Part shown: one piece after another, positions 1-39,279 of the stretch
Position numbering within the stretch: position 1 is the stretch's first letter
Layout: each line of letters begins with the position of its first letter
Assembly: GCA_027627225.1 (NCBI GenBank)
Contig: CM051034.1
Span: 9,214,058-9,278,057 of the forward strand
DNA from: Congeria kusceri
Lineage: Eukaryota; Mollusca; Bivalvia; Myida; Dreissenidae
DNA length: 64,000 nucleotides
Reading direction: 5' to 3'
Made by a program: the position numbers and the translations under genes
The notes under the pieces: model-generated
What the model saw: only the letters and a program-made list of their open reading frames with translations
Told to the model about the DNA's origin: nothing
Databases searched by the model: none

Positions 1-124
1 CCTAGTTTCCTTGTGTAAAAGATTGTTCAAAGAGATTTCTTTTGTACTGAGGTAGTTGCCATGAAATACCACATTACATGAATGCTGCTGATGTATGTAA
101 TTGGACACCCATTTCCTTGTTAAG

Positions 125-26963
<26,839 letters not shown>

Positions 26964-29030
26964 GCTTGCAGAACATGGGGCAGAGTTTGTGACTACAGTG
27001 TTGTGTCACTTTAACTGTGAAATCGTAAAAAGTGTTTGTGTGTTGTTGAGTAGGGCATGATCTTTATAGCATACGCTGACATCTGTTTTCGTCTGGGACT
27101 AATCATGTTGTTTTGAAGTCTGATAAATACTATCTGGCATTTCCCACTTGAGAGACTTGTGTTGTATGTTGTCAGATTGTGCATATGAAGTTCATGTATT
27201 AGTAAGATAATACCTAACAAGTGTCGAACACGAATTCCTTGTTGGTTGATGTAAACAATACTTTATTTTCATGTCAAAACTTATTAGTGCATAATGTGAA
27301 CTGTCAGAAATGTTAATACAAAATATCCATGAATCTTAACTGTATATATTTCACATTTGTATATTTTACATTGAACTGTATGGATCTTTTACACTAAAAC
27401 ATTGCATTATAAACATACCTGTAGTTTTTGACAATATTGTCGAACAGAATTGTGTGATTTTGACTTGATTCCAATACTATTACATTTAAAACTGTACTTT
27501 GCAACTGCTTGATTTTGTTTACCGTTTTTTTAAATTGCATTATTTCATGAATTGTTATTTACCAGTAGTTATCTCAACTTAACAGAGCAGTCACCTTGGG
27601 TACGCTCTATCCAGAACACTGAGAACACACAGGTTGAGTAACTTGCATGTACTAAACATTTCAGAGATTCAGAGGATTGAATCAATATTTTGTATCATGT
27701 TATAATAGGGGAAGACCGTCTTACTTGAGAACATAAAAATAAATCATGAAGACTTGTGACAGTAAATTGTTATTTCTTGAACATGTTTGAGACATTCACA
27801 AATTCAGTAAATAAAAGCAAGCAACATTTTCATTTGCAACAATGCTGCATGTGTTATGTCGGTTGATATTTACTATACAATTTGACGATTACTTTAGAAC
27901 GTTTTTAAAGACCACAAATGTATTTACAACTCCAACTTTCTCGTCATTAGACTGAACCTCAAGAGCCTAATGTCCATCTACCGGTATCTGGTCTGTCGAT
28001 ACTAACCGGGTCAATGACGTCACTTATTGACAAGTCTCTGTGTGACTGTACTAAATGCCCTAGCAGTATTGTCACTGTCCCATTGGAAACACTAAAGGAG
28101 ATAAGGTTACCGAGTAGGGTAGGTTTCAAACAGGTTTGTACATGTACATTAAAATCATATTTACAATCCATTTAATGGCATACATACATATCTACTGGTG
28201 GTGATTGGTTTGTACTTACTAAGCAAAAACTGCACATCTTGGAATTGACAATAACAGATCAATGATTTATGACCTTGACCTACTAATGCAATACCAATAA
28301 TTTAAAAGGGCATTGATCAACCAAACTGTCGGAGCATTATTCTATGGTATTTAAGGAATAAAAGGCAAGTTATTTATATGTAACAAAGTATACGATATAC
28401 CGGACAATGTTCTTGTTTAATGTGAACTCCCACTCTAGATAATTATAATACATTAAGCTGCAGCAGGACCCTAGTATTCAAGGTACACAGTACAAAGTAC
28501 ACAGCAGAAGGCATTCTTGTCACACAATGAAACAAATGCAAGAAGTTAAAGTACATATATCATAAACTTCATTTATAATCAGCTACATATCTTGAACTAT
28601 ATACAACAACTGATAAAAAATACAAGAATGAAATCTTTAGATGCAAAAATGTACACCGAAAATCAAAAAGATTTCAAAGAAGTAATTGTGTCTGTTACAG
28701 TTTAAAACTGTTGAAGATCAGGCCTGTAAGTACATGTAGTTAATAAATCGTGTACAGATGTGCGATCTATAAATGTAGCCTCCAAATTCTTTTCAGAATA
28801 TATGTAAAAGCAGAAACTTTAAATCATAGAATGTCTGGAACTGTAAAAGTTAAATAATGTCGCTATGACAATTTACTCAAAAGATTGTAAGACAAAAGAA
28901 TATTATAAACATGGAACTAAATCTGCATCAGCAAAGATCTGGCCACTATGTTAAATGATTAGATTATCAGTGTTGAACACAAGTTTCATAGAATCCCAGT
29001 GTTCAACTGAAGACCTAATTCACCATGTTG
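26964..29030. other. convergent 3' region between SNRNP200 and PCGF3-like gene
   Basis: Holds the 3' UTRs of both genes. AATAAA motifs occur at several positions including 27810-27815, but I cannot choose the true polyadenylation site. No coding region or repeat was recognised. Small open frames here lack conserved features. Confidence 0.6.
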
Positions 29031-32000
29031 TCAACACAGCTCCAGCTTGCGTCTGTAGTGAAGTAACAATGGTCCATCCTGGAAACAACAACAACATTCA
29101 AGGTAGGCTTCATTTCATTGATGTACATGTAAATATGTTGGCAGCTACTTAACCTTTCATCAATGTGGGCAAGCCAGTTCGCTATAACCTATACATGTAA
29201 ATATGTTGGCAGCTACTTAACCTTTCATCAATGTGAGCAAGCCAGTTCGCTATAACCTATACATGTAAATATGTTGGCAGCTACTTAACCTTTCATCAAT
29301 GTGGGCAAGCCAGTTTGCTATAACCTATACATGTAAATATGTTGGCAGCTACTTAACCTTTCAACAATGTGGGCAAGCCAGTTCGCTATAACCTATACAT
29401 GTAAATATGTTGGCAGTTACTTAACCTTTCATCAATGTGGGCAAGCCAGTTTGCTATAACCTATACATGTAAATATGTTGGCAGCTACTTAACCTTTCAT
29501 CAATGTGGGCAAGCCAGTTCGCTATAACCTATACATGTAAATATGTTGGCAGCTACTTAACCTTTCATCAATGTGGGCAAGCCAGTTCGCTATAACCTAT
29601 ACATGTAAATATGTTGGCAGCTACTTAACCCTTCATCAATGTGGGCAAGCCAGTTCGCTATAACCTATACATGTAAATATGTTGGCAGCTACTTAACCTT
29701 TCGTCAATGTGGGCAAGCCAGTTCGCTATAACCTATACATGTAAATATGTTGGCAGCTACTTAACCTTTCGTCAATGTGGGCAAGCCAGTTCGCTATAAC
29801 CTATACATGTAAATATGTTGGCAGCTACTTAACCTTTCGTCAATGTGGGCAAGCCAGTTCGCTATAACCTATACATGTAAATATGTTAGCAGCTACTTAA
29901 CCTTTCGTCAATGTGGGCAAGCCAGTTCGCTATAACCTATACATGTAAATATGTTGGCAGCTACTTAACCTTTCATCAATGTGGGCAAGCCAGTTCGCTA
30001 TAACCTATACATGTAAATATGTTGGCAGCTACTTAACCTTTCATCAATGTGGGCAAGCCAGTTCGCTATAACCTATACATGTAAATATGTTGGCAGCTAC
30101 TTAACCTTTCATCAATGTGGGCAAGCCAGTTCGCTATAACCTATACATGTAAATATGTTGGCAGCTACTTAACCTTTCATCAATGTGGGCAAGCCAGTTC
30201 GCTATAACCTATACATGTAAATATGTTAGGAGTTACTTAACCTTTCAACAATGTGGGCAAGCAAGCCTGTAGGCTTATAACCTATACATGTAAATATGTT
30301 AGGAGTTACTTAACCTTTCAACAATGTGGGCAAGCCTGTAGGCTATAACCTATACATGTAAATATGTTGGCAGCTACTTAACCTTTCATCAATGTGGGCA
30401 AGTCTGTAGGCTTATAACCTATACATGTAAATATGTTAGGAGTTACTTAACATTTCAACAATGTGGGCAAGCCTGTAGGCTATAACCTATACATGTAAAT
30501 ATGTTGGCAGCTACTTAACCTTTCATCAATGTGGGCAAGCCAGTTCGCTATAACCTATACATGTAAATATGTTGGCAGCTACTTAACCTTTCATCAATGT
30601 GGGCAAGCCAGTTCGCTATAACCTATACATGTAAATATGTTAGGAGTTACTTAACCTTTCAACAATGTGGGCAAGCAAGCCTGTAGGCTTATAACCTATA
30701 CATGTAAATATGTTAGGAGTTACTTAACCTTTCAACAATGTGGGCAAGCAAGCCTGTAGGCTTATAACCTATACATGTAAATATGTTAGGAGTTACTTAA
30801 CCTTTCAACAATGTGGGCAAGCCTGTAGGCTATAACCTATACATGTAAATATGTTGGCAGTTACTTAACCTTTCAACAATGTGGGCAAGCCAGTAGGCTA
30901 TAACCTATACATGTAAATATGTCGGCAGTTACTTAACCTTTCAACAATGTGGGCAAGCCAGTAGGCTATAACCTAAAGGGACTACAGGGGCTGTATTACA
31001 GAGACATCTTACGTTGATCGTACAATATTTTCACTCAAGTTACAATTAATGTTATAATTCTCAAACTATGTACATATTCGCGAAATCCTTTACAGTGAGA
31101 CAAACAAGAGTAAATAAAATAAATAATAACGATTTTACTCTAGTTGTTTCTTGAATATAGTTCCTGGTATGTCTACAAAAAAGTTGCTTCATAGCTACAT
31201 GTGCAATACAATGGCATCTAAACTGAATAATGCATAAACAATTTATCCTATCATCAGGCCTGCATAGACGAAATAAACCCCCCTGGAATAAACTTAGCTT
31301 TATTCACTGTGAGATAGAGCAAACACGCGCTGTATAATAACATCATCTTGTCCATTTTCGTGACATCATTTTATGTTTTTCGTAATATTTGAGTGTTTTC
31401 TTCCATTTATTTTCAAAAAAAGACAGAAAATGATGGGATAAATAGAATACTATGTTAGTGTTGATTAGTGTTGTTTATTTGCTCGACACGAAAACGAGAA
31501 CCACATCGACGAGGCTCGTGGTTCAGGTTTTATAAGACTTGCTAAATAAACTTACCTTTATTCAACCACAGTGTGCATAGTGAGATTTTAATTTCAGATT
31601 TTTTATATTGCCCCATTTGAGGTCCTTTTAAATAATTTACTTAAAAGTTATAAAAGCGATATGTAAACAACACATCAAGCAATAGGCATATGCTAGTAAC
31701 AGTTGATACATATATTCACAATCATAAAATGACTTTTTTTAAACACAAATTAAAAGGTTCCTATTACCTAATTATAACAAAAGCACTGCTGCACTACTTC
31801 TTTTGAAGAAGTTGAAAATCCTTGTACAGTCAATTACACAATGAAATGAAACCGATATAAAAGTAAAACAGCAAACTGTGCCAGGATACTTACACTTACG
31901 TGCATGCGTGTTGCGACGATAAACTTCAGCATGTGGTCCTTACCCAGCAGCTCTTCATTGCATAAAATGTCAATCTGAAAGTTTAAAGATGTATAGTCTA

Positions 32001-35000
32001 TTTTATTTCTTAAAACAATGAGTAAAAGTTCATGCATATCATATTTCCCTAAAATTACACTATATACATTATACATATATAAATTGTATTATGAATATAG
32101 TGTAATTTAATCCATCTAATTCCTGTAATATAATATACAGAAAAGGCATTAAACAAATTTACAAAGTAATTCCTTAATTGTGTCTGTACAGCAGTGAACA
32201 TGAACCTTTAATGTAACACTGATCCTTCATTATGTAAAACTTGGTAAGATGCCCAAACACATAACAACAGTTATAGATGATTTCCAATACGTACATCTCT
32301 GTACCGGTCCGTGGTATCAAACACCTTGAGGGACACAAACTTCTTGAGGTGTGTGACAGTTGCCTGTGAGGACAGACGCAGCACCTTCCTCTTGAGGCTC
32401 TTCAGGGTGTTCATCTCCTTGCATTCCAGACAGATGTTCACCTGCTCATCCAGTCGGTGGAAGTCCTTGTTCTCAACCACCGGCACCGTCTTCTCAATGT
32501 TCTTCTTGTCATCTTCATATGCTGCAAAGTTATTACATGATACCATGTGTTATAATAATGCAATACCGACTTCAAGACTTTCTAAATTATAAAGTTTGAA
32601 TGCAAGTTCATTTTAAAAAATAGCAACGCAAAAAACCAACACCTTACTGAGTTTAAAAATCTCCTTCAACAGTAAAAAGCTTAAGCACTAAAAGAACGCC
32701 ATATTTTCCTAACAGGAACGTAGGCTGATGACATATGACAACGTGCAAGAATAACAACACATACCATCTCCATTTGGCATTTGAATCCCTCGTTTCTTGT
32801 AAAACTCTATTTGTCTTTTCCTCTCATCTAAAATAAACAATCAGACAGAACAATAAGTGAATTCATTTCAAGATTTTAAAAATAATGTTAATTGCCATTT
32901 TACTTTTTTTATATGTCAATGTAACATTATTTTTTAATTTTTTGATCAATATGTTGTACTAGTAAGTTTACTTGTGTGTGGCAAATGTAGTAGTGTTTTA
33001 TTATCTGATAATAAAGAAAACTCTTTAAGAGGTTTGATAATTTCCTCCCAGCTCTTACAGATTTGTATACAAGTGGGGGACACTTACTTTCTTGTAGATT
33101 TGGTACCAGCTTATAGACAATATCTTGCATTGTACGGTCATGACTGAAAAACAAGAAACACAACTCAAAACCAAATAATGAGGCACAAAAAAGTTTTCAA
33201 ATCAAACCTGATGCTTTCCAATGGCAATAGCAATGCATTCTCATATTTGTTCAACAACAACATGGAACAACAACAAAAGTTTATCAAGTTTGTTTTATTA
33301 CCACTGATTTATTATTTTATGAATCATGTGTTAGCTTTTCAATCATTTAAAGACCGAGTTAAGAAATTGACTTCATGTGGTCAGGTTTACCTGATGTAGT
33401 TGTGAGGGTGGGGGACTGTAGTTGAAAAGGTGAGACAGGTTTACCTGATGTAGTTGCGACGGTGGGACTCGTTTACCTGATGTAGTTGAGAGGGTGGGAC
33501 TGGTTTACCTATGTAGTTGAGAGGATGGGACTGGTATACCTGACGTAGATGAGAGGGTGGGACTGGTTTACCTAATGTAGTTGAGAGAGTGGGACTGGTT
33601 TACCTATGTAGTTGAGAGGATGGGTCTGGATTATCTGATGTAGTTGAGATGATGGGACTGGTTTATCTGATGTAGTTGCGAGGATGGGACTGGTTTACCT
33701 CATGTAGTTGAGAGGGTGGGACTGATTGACCTGATGTAGTTGAGAGGGTGGGACTGGTTTTCCTATGTAGTTGAGAGGGTGGGACTGGTTTTCCTATGTA
33801 GTTGAGAGGATGGGACTGGTTTACCTGATGTAGTTGAGAGGGTGGGACTGGTTGACCTGATGTAGTTGAGAGGGTGGGACTGGTTTTCCTATGTAGTTGA
33901 GAGGATGGGACTGGTTTACCTGATGTAGTTGAGAGGGTGGGACTGGTTGACCTGATGTAGTTGAGAGGGTGGGACTGGTTTACCTATGTAGTTGAGAGGA
34001 TGGGACTGGTTTACCTGATGTAGTTGAGAGGGTGGGACTGGTTTACCTGATGTAGTTGAGAGGGTGGGACTGGTTTTCCTATGTAGTTGAGAGGATGGGA
34101 CTGGTTTACCTGATGTAGTTGAGAGGGTGGGACTGGTTTACTTTATGTAGTTGAGAGGATGGGACTGGTTTACCTATGTAGTTGAGAGGGTGGGACTGGT
34201 TTACCTCATGTAGTTGAGAGGGTGGGACTGGTTTACGTATGTAGTTCAGAGGGTGGAACTGGTTTACCTGACGTAGATGAGAGGGCGGGATTGCTTTACC
34301 TGATGTAGTTCTGAGGGCAGGACTGGTTTACCTAAGTAGTTGAGAGGATGGGACTGGTTTGCCTGATGTAGTTCAGAGGCTGGGACTGGTTTACCTGATG
34401 TAGTTGAGGATGGGACTGGTTTACTTGATGTAGTTGAGAGGGTGGGACTGGTTTACCTAAGTAGTTGAGAGGATGGGACTGGTTTACCTGAAGTAGATGA
34501 GAGGGAGGGTGGGACAGGTTTACCTGATGTAGGTGAGAGAGTGGGACTGGTTTACCGCAGTAGTTGAGAGGATGGGACTGGATTATCTGATGTAGTTGAG
34601 AGGATGGGACTGGTTTATCTGATGTAGTTGAGAGGATGGGACTGGTTTACCTAATGTAGTTGAGAGATGGGACTGGTTTACTTTATGTAGTTGAGAGGGT
34701 GGGACTGGTTTACCTGATGTAGTTGAGAGGGTGGGACTGGTTTACCTAAGTAGTTGAGAGGATGGGACTGGTTTACCTGAAGTAGATGAGAGAGTGGGAC
34801 TGGTTTACCGCAGTAGTTGAGAGGATGGGACTGGATTATCTGATGTAGTTGAGAGGATGGGACTGGTTTATCTGATGTAGTTGAGAGGATGGGACTGGTT
34901 TACCTGATGTAGTTGAGAGGATGGGACTGGTTTATCTGATGTAGTTGAGAGGATGGGACTGGTTTATCTGATGTAGTTGAGAGGATGGGACTGGTTTACC

Positions 35001-36928
35001 TGATGTAGTTGAGAGGATGGGACTGGTTTATCTGATGTAGTTGAGAGGATGGGACTGGTTTACCTGATGTAGTTGAGAGGGTGGGACTGATTTACCTGAT
35101 GTAGTTGAGAGGATGGGACTTGTTCACCTGATGTAGTTGAGAGGTTTGGACTGGTTTACCTAATGTAGTTAAGAGGGTGGGATCGGTTTACCTGATGTAG
35201 TTCAGAAAGGTTGGACTGGTTAACATAAGTAGTTGAGAGGATGGGACTGGTTTACCTGATGTAGTTGAGGGGGTGGGACTGGTTTACCCGATGTAGTTGA
35301 GAGGGTGGGACTGGTTTACTTGATGTAGTTGAGAGGGTGGGACTGGTTTACCTGATGTAGTTGAGAGGGTGGGACTGGTTTACCTGAAGTAGTTGAGAGG
35401 GTGGGACTGGTTTATCTGATGTAGTTGAGAGGATGGGACTGGTTTACCTATGTAGTTGAGAGGATGGGACTGGTTTACCTGACATAGATGAGAGGGTGGG
35501 ACTGGTTTACCTGATGTAGTTGAGAGGATGGGACTGGTTTACTTGATGTAGTTGAGAGGGTGGGACTGGTTTACGTGATGTAGTTGAGAGGATGGGATTG
35601 GTTTACCTATGTAGTTGAGAGGATGGGACCGGTTTACCTATGTAGTTGAGAGGATGGGACTGGTTTACCTGATGTAGTTGAGAGGATGGGACTGGTTTAC
35701 TTGATGTAGTTGAGAGGGTGGGACTGGTTTACGTGATGTAGTTGAGAGGATGGGACTGGTTTACCTGATGTAGTTGAGAGGATGGGACTGGTTTACTTGA
35801 TGTAGTTGAGAGGATGGGACTGGTTTACCTGATGTAGTTGAGAGGATGGGACTGGTTTACCTATGTAGTTGAGAGAATGGGACTGGTTTACGTGATGTAG
35901 TTGAGAGGGTGGGACTGGTTTACCTGATGTAGTTAAGAGGATGAGACTGGTGGATGAGATCTCCACAGCGTGGACACGTGTTGTTCTCCAGGAGGAACTT
36001 TACCAGGCAGCTTCTACAGACTGCAACAAGATAATTCCAATAATGGTGTTAGACACATGGCAAAAGAAACACTGATCTGACATGTGAGTAAAACCACAGG
36101 TACTGTATGCATTAAAGAAAACTAATTACATGCAATGAGCTTTATTGGACGCCATAATAACATAGCTCAGTAAATGCTCATTTGTATGAGCAAGGCTTTT
36201 ATTATGCCATTAAATGTTTGAATGTTTGCAGCAGTGTGGTTACTTACCATACATATGATTAAGGGAAAACATAAAAACAAACACATTTAAGAGATCTGCC
36301 AATGAAAATGAACCTTATGTTTACTTATATTAATTATTTAACGAAGGTGCCTTAATACAAGATGAACTCTAAGAGAAAAGTCTCAGTCATTGCCATCTGT
36401 TCAAACTGCATCAGCAGTACCGGGTATACAAGAGACAATATAAATGTGACAATGATTATTTTTAAAATATTAGAATCTGTGTACAATGCAGCAGTGTGGT
36501 TACTTACCATACATATGATTAAGGGAAAACATAAAAACGAACACATTTAAGAGATCTGCCAATGAAAATGAACCTTCTGTTTACTTATATTAATTATTTA
36601 ACGAAGGTGCCTTAATACAAGATGAACTCTAAGAGAAAAGTCTGAGTCATTGCCATCTGTTCAAACTGCATCAGCAGTACCGGGTATATAAGAGACAACA
36701 TAAATGTGACAATGATTATTTTTAAAATATTAGAATCTGTGTACAATGTCCAATTAACACTTTATAACTATTACAGCTAATGTTTTCCTGATTGAATGGC
36801 TTATATTCAGAGCACTTACATGTGTGCAGGCACTCTGTTATTGTGGTTGCCTCCACCAGGTAGCCCTTGCACAGCCTGCACGTTATCTCCGGATTCACCT
36901 TCTTCAACTTCACTCGTTTTTCCATCAT
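29031..36928 (-). CDS. PCGF3: PCGF3/PCGF5-like Polycomb group RING finger protein, complete
   Basis: PCGF proteins pair with RING1/RNF2 in the nucleus to form variant PRC1, which monoubiquitinates histone H2A. Seven exons, in transcript order: 36928-36820, 36020-35924, 33143-33088, 32827-32765, 32521-32295, 31974-31900, 29078-29031; total 675 nt, 224 residues plus stop. Order of features: an N-terminal C3HC4 RING (ITCRLC, TECLHTFCRSC, NTCPRCG; residues about 13-56), the signature HDRTMQDIVYKLVP (about 70-83), a short linker, and a C-terminal RAWUL domain (DEQVNICLEC to LLLHYR). All splice sites are GT-AG and phases agree. Two adjacent ATGs (36928 and 36925) exist; the first is used here. The C-terminal RMHDGPLLLHYR is about two residues shorter than vertebrate PCGF3. 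PCGF3 versus PCGF5 cannot be decided by eye. A non-coding 5' exon may exist upstream. Confidence 0.92.
29124..30973 (-). repeat. 68-bp minisatellite in PCGF3-like intron 6
   Basis: About 27 copies of a 68-bp unit starting TACATGTAAATATGTTGGCA. Copies from about 30220 onward show variant subtypes (AGGAGTTACTTAACC; GCAAGCCTGTAGGC). The array ends about 46 bp from the last-exon acceptor (29079-29080). It is not visibly derived from the exon. Confidence 0.96.
33384..35946 (-). repeat. 32-bp minisatellite built on the PCGF3-like exon-2 5' splice site
   Basis: On the minus strand the true junction is CCTCTTAACTACATCAG|GTAAAC (exon end 35924). The array repeats this about 79 times with a unit of about 20 nt of exon end (CATCCTCTCAACTACATCAG, still encoding HPLNYI) plus 12 nt of intron (GTAAACCAGTCC). 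It fills about 2.5 kb of the 2.8 kb intron 2. Some units lose one base (CTACATAG|GTAAAC) but keep a donor. Reading past the true donor meets TAA at once. Confidence 0.95.
36229..36748. repeat. 260-bp tandem duplication in PCGF3-like intron 1
   Basis: Copies at about 36229-36488 and 36489-36748 differ by only a few substitutions (for example ACAAACAC/ACGAACAC and GTATACAAG/GTATATAAG), so the duplication is recent. Both sense frames give small open frames that are artefacts. No exon is included. Confidence 0.93.
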
Positions 36929-37579
36929 TTTAATATTTCCAAGATCTCAAAAATAAATAATGTTGACTATTGTAGCAGATCAAAGGCTGTATTTTAACAC
37001 CGACTAGAATGTTAATAATTTATATTAATTCATGAACATTATCAAAGGTTACATTTTACATAATATGTTCAACTAACCCAGAACATGTTTATGTCAAATC
37101 CACTGAAATATGGGTGAAAATGACTTTTCCAAAGGTGTAAAATGCATTATTGCCACTTTAATGTCCTAATGATTTTGTATGCCTAAGTCAACGATAGCCT
37201 TTAATCCTCTAAAATGCAACTTACATGTTTCTTCCATAATATAAACTTCGTGGTGTGTCACTGAGTTTCATTTTATTACATGTAATAAACAGGCTAGTGT
37301 GACCTTTCATGTTTTCACATGTAAAATGATTACTGGTGATCATGATGCTTTATATACTGCTGTGTTATAAGGGCTGAAAATTTTCTTTAGTCAAATTTAA
37401 CTTACTTTGTTACACTCATTGCCAAATATATTTTTCTTTAGTCAAATATTCAAAATGTGTTGCCATTGGCTAATTTGGCAAATGACAGCGTGAGCCTTGG
37501 TTATAAATGGTTACACAGACTATCTAAAGTGCCGTAATGACTGAATTCTGTGTCTCACTGATTTGCCATCAATATGGAT

Positions 37580-39279
37580 CAGTGATTTTTTTTGCCTATT
37601 TTTACTGCCGAATAACGGCAGTTTCCCCTTGTCAAAAAACATCAATTTTTCCCCTAAAATGACTCATTTTTTCCCCAAAATAATAAACATTTTCCCCGGT
37701 TGGTATTTCAATAAAAAATTTACGAAACTTTATTGCTTCCTTACACACGATATTAGGTTCCAAATAGACCAAAAATCAGCATTTGATACATCGATAAAAA
37801 CAGTCCTGGTACTACCGTTTATAACGCGGACCTGATTTTAGAAGCAAAATTTTGGGTTAAAATCTGGTAACCATTTGCAGCTGATTTTGCCATGTATGTT
37901 GATGTAATATTGCACTTTCGTCCGCTTTTGTTGAATGTTGATATTCGTAATATTACACTAATTTAATCAAAACGTAATTTACAGTAAGTAAATTTTAAAT
38001 ACGCACATATAATTACCTTATGCATGAAACACGTATTTATAATCCAAATATAATTAAATCCTCTAAATATTCCAGACAATGTATAGTACGTCACCCAGAA
38101 ATTAAATATACAATTTATCCAATGCAACAAAACAAACGTTTGAAATTTTTAAATCCTTGATATTTCTTTTTAAACGCTTATGCATTAATGCTGTATCGAC
38201 AGCACTTGCTTTGTTCAGGTACAGTACTAAGTAGCATCAAGCGATGCTTTTTGACACCGACCACGTGCTCAGCGTGTTACACGCTTTTCAGGTACAAACT
38301 GCTAGACGATAGCTGCAAATTCGGCTGTCACATCAAAGCCATTTGAAGTAAAACCGACACCGTTGCTATGGGTGTTTCTAACAGCTTGCAGATTTGGAAG
38401 CCTGGTTAATTGATGACGTCAAGCTGTCATTCTTTAGTTTTAAAGGGTTATATTATGCGAATCGCATTTTTCAAGGATTTTATTGTCTGTTCTAATCGTA
38501 AATATTTTTGCATTTATAATGCAGTGTTTATGTTTATAAAAAACATTATGAATTAATTATGAACAAAATATGCTGAATATATTACGATTTTTCATAGAAA
38601 ACAAAACCCTAACATTTTTTCACTGTTAAAATGTACAATGTGCACCACATTATCATGGCCAAATTATAGGGTAAAAAGTTTCTCTCTAATGGCCACCATA
38701 CATAATAAGAAGAGAAACAGGCTAACCCAAGGTCATCTAGATGCCACTATGAGGATTGCCACCACCAAAGACAACTCACATATGAAGATCTTGAACTATA
38801 GGTTGACAAAGTCAAGCGCCATAAAACAAGCATTGCGACTAGGCAATTGCCCTCAGAAATCTAACTCTTGTGTTCATCATTCAAATATTGTAAAATTTAA
38901 ATAAACATTTGCTGTGACAATCAAGTAACTCGAATTGATATCAGTTTTACATTTGTTGGTTCAACTTTAATATAGGAATAATGAAACTCATCAGGAGAGA
39001 AACACTTACTACCATCCGTTAGTCTTTTGCCTATTATACAAGAATTATCTATCTTTAAGAATCATATCATCTGATGACCATGTGTTAAAGGTGTGCACAC
39101 AGTCACTGCAGTATAAAAAGTTAAATATATCAGTAAAAAAATAAAAATATAAAATGTTCACAGTTGACAATTTAGAATATAAAAATATTTACTATTTTCC
39201 CCTGTTTGAGGTTTGTCGCACTAAAATTCCCCTAGTTCAAAGGCACAGGTAGTTGTAAAAATTCCCCAAAAAATCACTG
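37580..39279. mobile_element. putative non-autonomous hAT-like element
   Basis: The left end is CAGTGATTTTTTTTGCC at 37580 and the right end is GGGGAATTTTT-side AAAAAATCACTG at 39279, a mirror of CAGTGATTTTTT; hAT elements typically start CAGTG. Both sides are rich in TTTTCCCC runs. No transposase was found in the 1.7 kb. The flanks share TGGAT but I do not see an exact 8-bp duplication. Confidence 0.45.

Noticed and set aside
29110..30973. Regularly spaced repeats that might suggest a CRISPR-like array
   Set aside because: Units are contiguous 68-bp copies with no unique spacers, inside a eukaryotic intron; it is a minisatellite. The same applies to the 32-, 34- and 44-bp arrays.
38638..38904. 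88-residue open frame in the intergenic stretch
   Set aside because: No recognisable motif, lies within the putative hAT-like element, and has no splice context.
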